64,000 nucleotides of DNA, taken from positions 310,001-374,000 of the forward strand of contig JAHJHT010000002.1 in assembly GCA_018823835.1 (NCBI GenBank), given 5' to 3'. Under the pieces are notes generated by a model. That model had not been told where the DNA came from and searched no databases. It saw only the letters and a list, made by a program, of their open reading frames with translations. This stretch comes from Alphaproteobacteria bacterium. GTDB lineage: Bacteria > Pseudomonadota > Alphaproteobacteria > Rhizobiales > Rhizobiaceae. Made by a program: the position numbers and the translations under genes. The first letter of the stretch is position 1, and each line of letters opens with the position of its first letter. Of this stretch, positions 40,495-50,447 are shown piece after piece.

Positions 40495-41583
40495 CTACTT
40501 CCAGAGGCTGTTGATCCAGGCGACGTAGCTGGCGTTCAGGCGCACAGCGGTGTTCGCCGACGGGCTTTCCGCAATGTTCACACCGACGACGACGCGCTGT
40601 TTGGAGTTTGAATCGTAGGCGTAGACAGAGCTGCCGCTGGAACCCGGATAGGTGTCGCAATCATACGAGAAGTTGATCGCGCCGACCTGCTCGGCCATCA
40701 CTTCGCATGTCGCGCGCCACATCAGTGCCGGCGGCTCCTTGTCGCCGGGATAGCCGACGATATTGGCGGTGAAATCGCCGAGCCCATCGTAATTGGCATA
40801 GCCGAGCCAGCCGAGGCTGTCGCCGATCGGCTCAGACAGCGTGATGATGCCGAGATCCCACGGCACGACCGAGCCGTAGTAGCCCTGGTAGTTGGTGATG
40901 AAGCCTTCAAGGATGCTCATCGATTCCGCGGCAACCGCTCCGAAGGGAGCATCACCGAAACCGTTGAGGCCCGGCGCGAAAAGCACGTCGGTCAGCCATT
41001 CCTGGTGCTCGACGCTGTAGACGCAATGCGCTGCCGTCAGCACGGTGCGCGGCCCGATCAACGTACCCGAGCAGCTGCCTACGCCACTCTTCGACTTGGC
41101 CTCGATGTAGCCGAACACCTTGAAAGGATAAACCTTGGTATTGGCGACCTGCACGCGGTCGTCGGTGCCGAAGACCTGCCTGTTGGCCTCTTCGCCTTCG
41201 CTGAAAGCCGGGTCCTCGGACTTCTCGATGTCGCTGGTACCCTTGCCCTCTTCTGCGCCCAGTTCCTTCAGAACCAGCCCGCGGACCTCTTCGCTCGGTG
41301 CCGAGCGCGTGACATTGCCGTCCGCCGACCGCGTCACAACGGTCAACGCCTCGACGGCCTTTTCCTCGTCGAGCATCGGCGCGGCGCGCGATTCTTCGCC
41401 GGCTTCGATCTTCGGCGGAGCACTCGGTGTTTCGCCCTGGAGCTGGTGATCGGTCGCCGGAGAACCGCGCGACTCTTCCCCTGTCCCCGGGCTGGCGGAA
41501 CCCATTTCCGCGAAGGCGGGGGCTACCCAGACGCCCGCCGACACGACAGTCGACAATGCAATAAGCTTAGCAAGTTTCTTCAT
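40495..41583 (-). CDS. Exported glutamyl-endopeptidase-like (S1B/V8-type) serine protease with a pro-region
   Basis: Signal peptide MKKLAKLIALSTVVSAGVWVAPAFA; QVFGTDDRVQVANTKVYPF; GSCSGTLIGPRTVLTAAHCVY; WDLGIITL; YDCDTYPGSSGSSVY. Confidence 0.87.
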   Translation of the reverse strand: MKKLAKLIALSTVVSAGVWVAPAFAEMGSASPGTGEESRGSPATDHQLQGETPSAPPKIEAGEESRAAPMLDEEKAVEALTVVTRSADGNVTRSAPSEEVRGLVLKELGAEEGKGTSDIEKSEDPAFSEGEEANRQVFGTDDRVQVANTKVYPFKVFGYIEAKSKSGVGSCSGTLIGPRTVLTAAHCVYSVEHQEWLTDVLFAPGLNGFGDAPFGAVAAESMSILEGFITNYQGYYGSVVPWDLGIITLSEPIGDSLGWLGYANYDGLGDFTANIVGYPGDKEPPALMWRATCEVMAEQVGAINFSYDCDTYPGSSGSSVYAYDSNSKQRVVVGVNIAESPSANTAVRLNASYVAWINSLWK

Positions 41584-41809
41584 AGTGAGACTCTCCCAAA
41601 GTCAGCAAGGGCCGGATGAGATAAGTGGAATCATGTCGATATTTTGGTCATCGCGGATTCCCGCCCGGCCACCCCCCGGCGGCATCGGCCCCATGTTCAC
41701 CCGCGATTCCCCGGAAAACCCGACCCTGCGTCAACCAGAACACACTGCCCAAATAAATCCAAGATTGAAAACGACAATTTGCTATCTCTTGGCCCGTGGG
41801 GGGCTTTAG

Positions 41810-42895
41810 ATGATGCGGTGCGCCCGGGCTTGGGTCGAGCGCCGGCAGAATGGTTTGTCTCAGGAGGTCAACTTGATTTTTGTGAATTCGAAACTGCCGC
41901 TGGCAGCTGCGGCGCTGGTCGTCGTCACGGCTGGAATGGGCGGCATCGCTCCGGCCAGTGGCGCTGAGATGCGGCCGGAACTGTCGCCGATGAGCCGCGT
42001 CACCGCGGCGCGTGCCGAAGCAGCGAAGTCCGACGACGGGTCGAACGATCGCGTCTTTGGCGGCAACGAGGCCGATCCCGGCGAATGGCCCTTCCAGGTT
42101 GCGCTGCTGTCCAGCAGCATGCTCGATGACAGCGTTGCCTCGCAGGCCAATGCGCAGTTCTGCGGCGGCAGCCTGATCGCACCGCAATGGGTTCTGACGG
42201 CGGCGCATTGCGTGACCGATGGCGGCATGACGGTCAGCCCCGACACCATGGTTGTCCTGACCGGGGCGACGAGCCTCGAGGAGGGCAGCCGCTTCATGGT
42301 CGCCGAGGTGGTGCGGCACGAGGGCTACGACGAAACGACGCTCGACAACGACATCGCGCTGCTCAAGCTCGCAGAGCCGGCCGACGCACCGACCGTGAAG
42401 CTGGTCGAGGCGCGAGGCGACGACAAGGGCAAGGTTCGCGTCACCGGCTGGGGCCGCATGGACGACGGCAACTTCCCGATGACACTGATGGAGGCTGAAC
42501 TCGACCTCGAACCGATCTCGGCCTGCAACGAGGGCATCCGGGCGATCTACGCCAGAGACCTGGAGCTCATCCTGCGCAATTTCGCGCCGCGCATGCTCTA
42601 CTCCGAGACGGGTATCACCAGCGCGACCAAGTCGATCGTCGACACGATGAGCGACCGGCTTACCGACAACATGATCTGCGCCGGCACCACGACCGGCGTG
42701 CGTGACGCCTGCAACGGCGACAGCGGCGGCCCGCTCTTCGTCGAGAAGCCTGACGGCGCCGTCCAGATCGGCATTGTCAGCTGGGGCGAAGGCCCGATGG
42801 ATGCAGCCGCCGCCTGTGGCCACGCCAATGCCTATGGCGTCTACACACGAGTCGCCAACTACAAGGACTGGATCGCCGGAAAGACCGGGATGTAG
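41810..42895 (+). CDS. Exported trypsin-like (S1A) serine protease zymogen
   Basis: NDRVFGGNEADPGEWPFQVALL; WVLTAAHCVTDGG; LDNDIALLKL; VRDACNGDSGGPLFV (Asp189 equivalent); true start may be TTG/GTG 41873-41882. Confidence 0.92.
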   Translation: MMRCARAWVERRQNGLSQEVNLIFVNSKLPLAAAALVVVTAGMGGIAPASGAEMRPELSPMSRVTAARAEAAKSDDGSNDRVFGGNEADPGEWPFQVALLSSSMLDDSVASQANAQFCGGSLIAPQWVLTAAHCVTDGGMTVSPDTMVVLTGATSLEEGSRFMVAEVVRHEGYDETTLDNDIALLKLAEPADAPTVKLVEARGDDKGKVRVTGWGRMDDGNFPMTLMEAELDLEPISACNEGIRAIYARDLELILRNFAPRMLYSETGITSATKSIVDTMSDRLTDNMICAGTTTGVRDACNGDSGGPLFVEKPDGAVQIGIVSWGEGPMDAAAACGHANAYGVYTRVANYKDWIAGKTGM

Positions 42896-42903
42896 CGACC
42901 TCT

Positions 42904-42934
42904 TTCAGCCGCGGGCGTCAGGCCCGCGGCTGAA
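42904..42934. terminator. Bidirectional terminator hairpin between convergent genes
   Basis: Perfect 13-bp inverted repeat TTCAGCCGCGGGC-GTCAG-GCCCGCGGCTGAA. Confidence 0.75.
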
Positions 42935-42950
42935 GTCCGCCATTCCGGAA

Positions 42951-44564
42951 TCACGACGGCTGGTAGGCAAAATAGTCGAAGTCGGCGGAGCACGCCGTGC
43001 CGCTGGTATCGAATGCGGCCATGCCGACAAAGGCGCCGGTGAATGAGCCATGCTCGCCGCGCCCGCCTTCGTCCGAAATGACACTGGCGTCGAGGACAGG
43101 TCCAACGGGCTTCCAGTCGTCACCGTTGCGATAGCTGAACTGCAGCGATGCACCGTCAATCTCGGCCGCCAGCCCGACGGGTTCATTGCCGGGAAGCGGG
43201 ATCGGCGTCTCCAGCGGGAATGTGAGCCTCGCATCCGGCCAGTCGCCCGGGCAACTCATGATCATTAGCACCCGGCCGAGTCTGGCGTCGTGCGTCAGTG
43301 CCAGAAAATGCAGCTTGTGCCGGTTGTAATAGTGCACCAGCCCCGCCGCCTGCTGGAACGTCTCGGGCCGGAAGTCGAGTTCCGTCTCGATGAGCAGCGA
43401 GAAATGCTGCTGCCGACGCGCGACCAGCGCCTGCTCGAAGAAGCTGCCCAGCGATTCCCGCGCATGCAGCCTGAGGAAGCCCGGCCGCTCCGACAGCGAG
43501 AAGATGCGCTCGGGATAAGGCGTGCGCAGCCACTGGAAATCGAGCGGCAGATCCTGCCCGTCGAAATCATAGCGCGTCGCACCGTCCTGCGACTCGGCCT
43601 GCGCGCCCTGCGGCGCCGGAACCTGGACATCGGGCACCCTGCCGCCCTGCGCCAGCCGCAGCCAGCCATCGTCCGTCCAGACGACTTTCTGTATCGCCGT
43701 CTCGCGGCCGAGCGGCGAGCGCCGCGTGCCCAGCAGCGGCCGCGAACAGAGATGCGTATGGTAGAATTCGCCGTCCGGCGTCTCGACGATCTGGCCGTGC
43801 CCGGCGCGCTGAAGCACTGCTTCGGGCGCATCCTTCGACGTAATCAAATGGGTTTCCGGGTCGAGTTCGTAGGGGCCGTCGATCGACCGCGAGCGCGCCA
43901 TGGTCACCGCATGGCCGTAGCCAGTGCCGCCCTCGGCCGTTGTCAGGTAATACCAGCCGTTGCGCTTGAAGAGATGCGGCCCCTCGACCAGGCCGTGCGG
44001 GCTGCCCGCGAAGATGTTCTTTACCGGGCCGACCAGCCTGCCCGCCGCCGCATCGTATTCCTGCAAAAGAATGCCGGCAAAGGAAGGATGCTTCGGCTGC
44101 CCCCCGACGCCGCTCGAAACGTGGTTCCACAGCATGTTGAGGAACCACTTTCTACCGTCATCGTCGTGGAACAGCGACGGATCGAACCCCGACGAATTGA
44201 CGTAGACGGGATCCGACCAAGGACCCTCGATCGAAGGCGCCGTCACGACGTAGTTGTGCGTGTCCTTGAAGCTACCGTCGAGCCGCTTCACGTCCGTATA
44301 GACCAGCCAGAACAGCCCGTCGGCGTGAGACAGGCAGGGCGCCCAGATGCCGCCTGAATCCGGGTTGCCACGCATGTCGAGCTGGCTTGCCCGGTCGAGC
44401 GGCCGCTTTACCATCCGCCAGTTCACAAGGTCCCTGGAGTGGTGAAGCTGGACGCCCGGATACCATTCGAAGGTCGAGGTAGCGATGTAGTAGTCCGAGC
44501 CTACCCGGCAGATTGACGGGTCGGGATTGAAGCCGGTCAGCACCGGGTTGGAAATGCCTGTCAT
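42951..44564 (-). CDS. Glycoside hydrolase family 43 protein (beta-xylosidase/arabinofuranosidase type)
   Basis: NPVLTGFNPDPSICRVGSDYYIATSTFEWYPGVQLHHSRDLVNW; LVEGPHLFKRNGWYYL. Confidence 0.93.
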   Translation of the reverse strand: MTGISNPVLTGFNPDPSICRVGSDYYIATSTFEWYPGVQLHHSRDLVNWRMVKRPLDRASQLDMRGNPDSGGIWAPCLSHADGLFWLVYTDVKRLDGSFKDTHNYVVTAPSIEGPWSDPVYVNSSGFDPSLFHDDDGRKWFLNMLWNHVSSGVGGQPKHPSFAGILLQEYDAAAGRLVGPVKNIFAGSPHGLVEGPHLFKRNGWYYLTTAEGGTGYGHAVTMARSRSIDGPYELDPETHLITSKDAPEAVLQRAGHGQIVETPDGEFYHTHLCSRPLLGTRRSPLGRETAIQKVVWTDDGWLRLAQGGRVPDVQVPAPQGAQAESQDGATRYDFDGQDLPLDFQWLRTPYPERIFSLSERPGFLRLHARESLGSFFEQALVARRQQHFSLLIETELDFRPETFQQAAGLVHYYNRHKLHFLALTHDARLGRVLMIMSCPGDWPDARLTFPLETPIPLPGNEPVGLAAEIDGASLQFSYRNGDDWKPVGPVLDASVISDEGGRGEHGSFTGAFVGMAAFDTSGTACSADFDYFAYQPS

Positions 44565-44591
44565 TGTTCCCCCGCTTGCCGGCCGGGTTGC

Positions 44592-45635
44592 CTAGCGTGC
44601 CGGCCCTTCGCGCTCGGCCGACTTTGCCCAGAGATTAATGTTGGCGTCATGCGCGTGGCGGTCGATCTCGGCCAGCTCGCTGTCGCTGAAGTCCGGATTC
44701 TTCAGAGCTCCGACGCAATCCTCGACCTGCTCGGGCCGGCTGGCGCCAATCAGTGCCGTTGTCACGCGGCCGCCGCGCAGCACCCAGGCCAGCGCCATCT
44801 GTGCCAGTGTCTGGCCACGCTTCTCGGCGATCGCGTTGAGCGAGCGGATATTGCCCAGCGTCGCCTCGTTCAGGAAATTCTCCTTCAGCGACTTGCCCTG
44901 CGTGGCGCGGCTGCCTTCCGGCACGCCATTGAGGTATTTCGACGTCAGCATGCCCTGCGCCAGCGGCGAGAAGACGATCGAGCCGAGGCCCAACCCTTCC
45001 AGCGTGTCGAGCAGGCCATCCTCCTCGACCCAGCGGTTGAGCATGGAGTAGCTCGGCTGGTGGATGATGAAGGGCGTGCCGAGCGAACGCAGGATATCGG
45101 CGGCTTCGCGCGTTCGCTGCGAGTTATAGGACGAGATGCCGACATAGAGCGCCTTGCCGGCGCGCACCGCGCTGTCCAGCGCGCCCATCGTCTCCTCAAG
45201 CGGCGTATCGGGGTCGTAGCGGTGCGAATAGAAGATGTCGACATAGTCGAGGCCCATGCGCTTCAGGCTCTGGTCGAGGCTCGACAGAAGATACTTGCGG
45301 CTGCCCCATTCGCCGTAGGGCCCGGGCCACATGCCGTAGCCCGCCTTGGTGGCAATGACCATCTCGTCGCGGTAGCCGGCAAAATCGGTGCGCAGGATCT
45401 CGCCGAACGCTGCTTCGGCCGAACCGGGCCGCGGCCCGTAATTGTTGGCAAGGTCGAAATGCGTGATGCCGAGATCGAAAGCCTTCTGGCAGATCGCCCG
45501 CTTGGTCGCATGCGGCGTATCCTCGCCAAAATTGTGCCACAGGCCGAGCGAGATGGCGGGCAGCTTCAGGCCCGATCGTCCGCAGCGATTGTAGGTCATC
45601 GCGTCATAGCGATTGTCGGCTGGTTGCCAGCTCAT
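44592..45635 (-). CDS. Aldo/keto reductase (L-glyceraldehyde 3-phosphate reductase-like)
   Basis: Y..CGRSGLKLPAISLGLWHNFG; FDLANNYGPRPGSAE; KAGYGMWPGPYGEWGSRKYL. Confidence 0.92.
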   Translation of the reverse strand: MSWQPADNRYDAMTYNRCGRSGLKLPAISLGLWHNFGEDTPHATKRAICQKAFDLGITHFDLANNYGPRPGSAEAAFGEILRTDFAGYRDEMVIATKAGYGMWPGPYGEWGSRKYLLSSLDQSLKRMGLDYVDIFYSHRYDPDTPLEETMGALDSAVRAGKALYVGISSYNSQRTREAADILRSLGTPFIIHQPSYSMLNRWVEEDGLLDTLEGLGLGSIVFSPLAQGMLTSKYLNGVPEGSRATQGKSLKENFLNEATLGNIRSLNAIAEKRGQTLAQMALAWVLRGGRVTTALIGASRPEQVEDCVGALKNPDFSDSELAEIDRHAHDANINLWAKSAEREGPAR

Positions 45636-45672
45636 GCTCGTGTCTCCCGGTTGGGTCTGTCTGTGTGTCTGT

Positions 45673-47094
45673 TCAGCCGGCCGCGCCGCTGCCCCAAGGG
45701 CCGTGGTGCGCGCCGTCGGCGTCGATGCGCTCGAAACCGTGCGCGCCGAAGAAGTCGCGTTGCGCCTGGATGAGGTTCGAGGTACCGCGGCCGAGCCGGT
45801 AGCTATCGAAATAGGCGAGCGCGGAAGACAGTGCCGGCGTCGGCAGGCCCGCCTCGGCGGCGCGCGCCACGATGCGCCGCAGCGCCGGATTGGCCTCCTT
45901 CATCATCTGGACGAAATCTGGCGCCATCAACAGGTTCGCTACCGGCCCAGCGTTAAACGCCGTGGCGATGGTGTCGAGAAATTGAGAGCGGATGATGCAT
46001 CCGGCGCGCCAGATTTTTGCGATCGTCGGCAGCGGCAGATTCCAGTCGAACTCCTCCGAGGCAGCAGACATGACTGCAAAGCCCTGCGCGTAGGCAGCAA
46101 TTTTGCCGGCAAACAGTGCAAGCTCGAGATCCGCCAGAATGGCATCCCTGTTGCCCGAAACCGGCGAGACGCCCATGCCGTAAGCCTTCTCGGCTGCCAC
46201 CCGCTCGTCCTTCAGCGACGAGATCACGCGGGCGGCCACCGCCGCCTCGATCGCCGTCGCCGGGATTCCGAGTTGCTGCGCCTCGATGGCCGACCATTTG
46301 CCGGTGCCCTTCTGGCCGGCGCGGTCGAGGATCATGTCGACCATCGGCTTGCCGGTCTTCGGATCGTCGGCGGCAAGCACGGACGCCGTGATCTCGATCA
46401 GGTAGGAATTCAGACGCCCCTTGTTCCATGTGGCGAAAACAGACGCGATTTCCTTCGGGCCCATGCCCAGCCCGTCGCGCAGAACGCCATAAATCTCGGC
46501 GATCATCTGCATGTCGGCATATTCGATGCCGTTGTGAATGGTCTTGACGAAATGGCCGGCACCGTCGGTTCCGAGCCAGGCGACGCAGGGCTCGCCCTCA
46601 TACTTGGCCGAAATAGCCGTCAGAACCTTCTCGACACGCTTCCACGACGCTTCGGTGCCGCCGACCATGATCGAAGGCCCGTGGCGCGCGCCCTCCTCGC
46701 CGCCGGAGACGCCCATTCCGATGAAGGTCAGGCCGGAATTCTCGAGGTCCTTGAAGCGGCGCATCGTGTCATGGAAATTTGCGTTGCCGGCATCGATGAC
46801 GATGTCGTTTTCCGACAGCACGCCGCGCAGGTGCGCGATCTGCTCGTCAACTGCCTGGCCGGCCTGCACCATGATGATGACGGGGCGTGGCGGACGGATC
46901 GCGGCGGCAAGGTCCTCGATCGTCTCGCAGGGCACAACCATGTCCTGCAGGCTGCCGGCCTGGGCGTGGAATTCGCCGGTCCGCGACGTCGTGCGGTTGA
47001 AAACCGCGATGCGGTGGCCGTTCTCGGCAATGTTAAGCGCCAGGTTCGATCCCATCACGCCAAGGCCGATCAATCCGATTTCCGCTTCCGCCAT
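45673..47094 (-). CDS. gnd: 6-phosphogluconate dehydrogenase, decarboxylating
   Basis: IGLIGLGVMGSNLALNIAENG; GMGVSGGEEGARHGPSIMVGG; KTIHNGIEYADMQMIAE. Confidence 0.95.
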   Translation of the reverse strand: MAEAEIGLIGLGVMGSNLALNIAENGHRIAVFNRTTSRTGEFHAQAGSLQDMVVPCETIEDLAAAIRPPRPVIIMVQAGQAVDEQIAHLRGVLSENDIVIDAGNANFHDTMRRFKDLENSGLTFIGMGVSGGEEGARHGPSIMVGGTEASWKRVEKVLTAISAKYEGEPCVAWLGTDGAGHFVKTIHNGIEYADMQMIAEIYGVLRDGLGMGPKEIASVFATWNKGRLNSYLIEITASVLAADDPKTGKPMVDMILDRAGQKGTGKWSAIEAQQLGIPATAIEAAVAARVISSLKDERVAAEKAYGMGVSPVSGNRDAILADLELALFAGKIAAYAQGFAVMSAASEEFDWNLPLPTIAKIWRAGCIIRSQFLDTIATAFNAGPVANLLMAPDFVQMMKEANPALRRIVARAAEAGLPTPALSSALAYFDSYRLGRGTSNLIQAQRDFFGAHGFERIDADGAHHGPWGSGAAG

Positions 47095-47226
47095 CGTTTC
47101 ATCCCAATTCAAGTGCGCCGGATCGGCGATTGGCGCCGGCAGGGCGCCGGCGCGCGCGATGTTTGCCGCGCGCTGGCGCCTTCGTCAACACACCAGTTCC
47201 CGATTGGCACGCCGGGGTGCAGGCGC

Positions 47227-47658
47227 TCAGCCGGTCCGGCGCTTGCGCCCGTAAAGCTCCAGCCGGTGGTGCACGATGTCGTAGCCCAGCGCGAGCGCGA
47301 TCTCGTTTTGCAACTGCTCGATGCGGTCCGACTTGAACTCGATGACGTCGCCCGATTCGATATCTATCAGGTGATCGTGATGATCGCCGGTGGCATGCTC
47401 GAAGCGAGACGGGCCACCCTCGAAAGCGTGCCTGTGAATGGCGCCGAGATCACCCAGAAGCTTCATCGTCCGGTAGACCGTGGACAGCGAAATCGAGCTG
47501 TCGACCGCGACCGCGCGGCGAAAAATCTCCAGCGCGTCCGGATGGTCCTCGGTCTCCGACAGGATACCCAGGATGATGCGCCGCGGGCGGGTGATTCTCA
47601 CGCCGCGCCGGCGCAATTCCTTTTCGTAGTCCACTCTTCGCACTGCCTGCCGTTTCAT
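47227..47658 (-). CDS. Fur family transcriptional regulator (Fur/Mur-like)
   Basis: [42 protein letters not shown]. Confidence 0.92.
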   Translation of the reverse strand: MKRQAVRRVDYEKELRRRGVRITRPRRIILGILSETEDHPDALEIFRRAVAVDSSISLSTVYRTMKLLGDLGAIHRHAFEGGPSRFEHATGDHHDHLIDIESGDVIEFKSDRIEQLQNEIALALGYDIVHHRLELYGRKRRTG

Positions 47659-47718
47659 TGCCTGACTATGCGCCAGATGACAGTCAGTTGCAAAGAAATG
47701 ACGTCACGCCTGGGGAGT

Positions 47719-48036
47719 TCAACCGCCGCTGATAGCCGTCAGCACGAAAACCTCGCAGCCCGGCGACAGCGGCGTCCCGAGCCGCGCCCTTTCGCCGTCG
47801 ATGAAGATGTTGATGTGGCGGCGCACCGCCGGCGTCGAATCGCAGAGCCGGTCGCGCATGCCCGGAAACAGTTCGTCGAGCCGGTCCACCATCTCGTCAA
47901 CACTCGCGGCCGGCACCTCGAGGCGTCGCGGCGCGCCGGGAAAGAGGTCAACCAGACCCCCCGGCAGCCGCACGACCACTGTCCTCGGCGGCCGGTTGTG
48001 ACCCGGCCGCGGTGAAGTGCCGTCCATCTCAGGCAT
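47719..48036 (-). CDS. MoaD/ThiS-like sulfur-carrier/ubiquitin-fold protein
   Basis: VVVRLPGGLVDLFPG...INIFIDGERARLGTPLSPGCEVFVLTAISGG with C-terminal diglycine. Confidence 0.82.
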   Translation of the reverse strand: MPEMDGTSPRPGHNRPPRTVVVRLPGGLVDLFPGAPRRLEVPAASVDEMVDRLDELFPGMRDRLCDSTPAVRRHINIFIDGERARLGTPLSPGCEVFVLTAISGG

Positions 48037-49111
48037 CGACGACCAGCGTCTCGACAGAGGAGATCGCCGGCAGGTGTGCCGCCACCTCGATCCAGCTCTC
48101 GCCTTCGTCGGCGCTTGCGAACAGGGCACCGCCGCCGGTGCCAAAATAGACGCCCGCCGGCTCCAGCCGGTCTGTCGCCATGGCCTGGCGCAGCACGCCA
48201 AAATAGGCGTTTTCCTGCGGCAGGCCTTCGCGCATCGCCTGCCATGTCGAACCGCCGTCACGCGTGCGCCAGACCGCCGCCTTGGCGTCAGGCATGTAAC
48301 GACCGGCGGAATCGCCATTCAGCGGTACGAGGAAGAGCGTCGAGGGATCGCGCGGATGCGCCGCCGCCGGGAAGCCGAAACTGGAGGGCAGGCCGGATTC
48401 GATGCTCTCCCAGCTCCTACCACCGTCCTTGCTGCGGTACATACCGCAATGGTTCTGCTGGTACATCGTGTCGGGCTCGCCCGGCGCCATCACCAGGCAG
48501 TGCACGCATTGGCCGAATTCCGGGTAGTTCTGGCCCTCCGGAAAGAAGTCGGCGCGCGTGCCCCTGTTGCGCGGCTCCCAGGTCGCGCCGCCATCGGCAG
48601 TGTGAAACACGCCGGCGGCCGAAATGCCGACCCAGACCTGGCCGTCGTCCTCGGGGTGCAGCACCAGTGAATGCAGGATCAGGCCCGCGCCGCCAGGGTT
48701 CCAGTGCGGCCGCGACGGATGTTTCTGCAGCCCGTCGAGATGCTGCCAGGTCTTTCCGTTGTCGTCGCTCCTGAACAGGCCGGCCGGCTGAACGCCGGCA
48801 TAGAGCGCGCCATCGCGCGTCGCCAGGCTCCACACCGCCTTGATCGGTTCGACGCCGGCCTCATAGGCAAGCCCCTCGCTCGAATGGCTCCATGTCTCGC
48901 CCAGATCGTGGGATTTCCAGACCGCGGGACCGAACCATTCATTGCCGCCCCCGCCGAAAATCGTGCCGGTCGAAGGGTCGGCCATGACGTGGTTCATCGG
49001 CCAGGTCTCGCAATAGGGACCGCGCAGCTTCCAGTCCCTGCGCGCCTCATCGCTCTCGGCGATGAACGTGCCCTTCTTGGTACCCAGGAGAACGAGAATT
49101 TTCCTTGCCAT
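48029..49111 (-). CDS. BNR/YCF48-like beta-propeller (exo-alpha-sialidase-like) protein
   Basis: Repeated SxDxGxTW motifs (KSHDLGETWSH, RSDDNGKTWQH, RSKDGGRSWES, RTRDGGSTWQA); start near MARKILVLLG. Confidence 0.85.
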   Translation of the reverse strand: MARKILVLLGTKKGTFIAESDEARRDWKLRGPYCETWPMNHVMADPSTGTIFGGGGNEWFGPAVWKSHDLGETWSHSSEGLAYEAGVEPIKAVWSLATRDGALYAGVQPAGLFRSDDNGKTWQHLDGLQKHPSRPHWNPGGAGLILHSLVLHPEDDGQVWVGISAAGVFHTADGGATWEPRNRGTRADFFPEGQNYPEFGQCVHCLVMAPGEPDTMYQQNHCGMYRSKDGGRSWESIESGLPSSFGFPAAAHPRDPSTLFLVPLNGDSAGRYMPDAKAAVWRTRDGGSTWQAMREGLPQENAYFGVLRQAMATDRLEPAGVYFGTGGGALFASADEGESWIEVAAHLPAISSVETLVVDA

Positions 49112-49300
49112 CACCACCTCCACAAGCATGACCGGAAGGCCCCGCAGCGGTTGGTCCGGATGCGCGCGAGCGCCCAGAATCTAGGCCGAAATCCGGTTCC
49201 TGTCGATGCAAGGACGGTCGGCGACATGGCGCGCCGACACGCGACGCGGATTTTTTGGGTCCGCATCCCAGCGCGCCCGGGTCGATGCGCTGGCCAATCC

Positions 49301-50413
<1,113 letters not shown>

Positions 50414-50447
50414 GTGGTTTCCTCCCGAAAAACCTGTTTTCCGCAGT

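Noticed and set aside
28520-42895. Interpreting the caspase cluster as a classical phage-defence island
   Set aside because: No nuclease, NTPase, reverse transcriptase, CRISPR, integrase or tRNA-site hallmark nearby, and the proteins appear exported; defence remains possible but is not supported directly by the sequence.
45613-48015. 800-aa plus-strand ORF antisense to gnd, the aldo/keto reductase end and fur
   Set aside because: Low-complexity Arg/Asp/His/Ala-rich translation antisense to well-supported genes; typical GC-rich shadow ORF.
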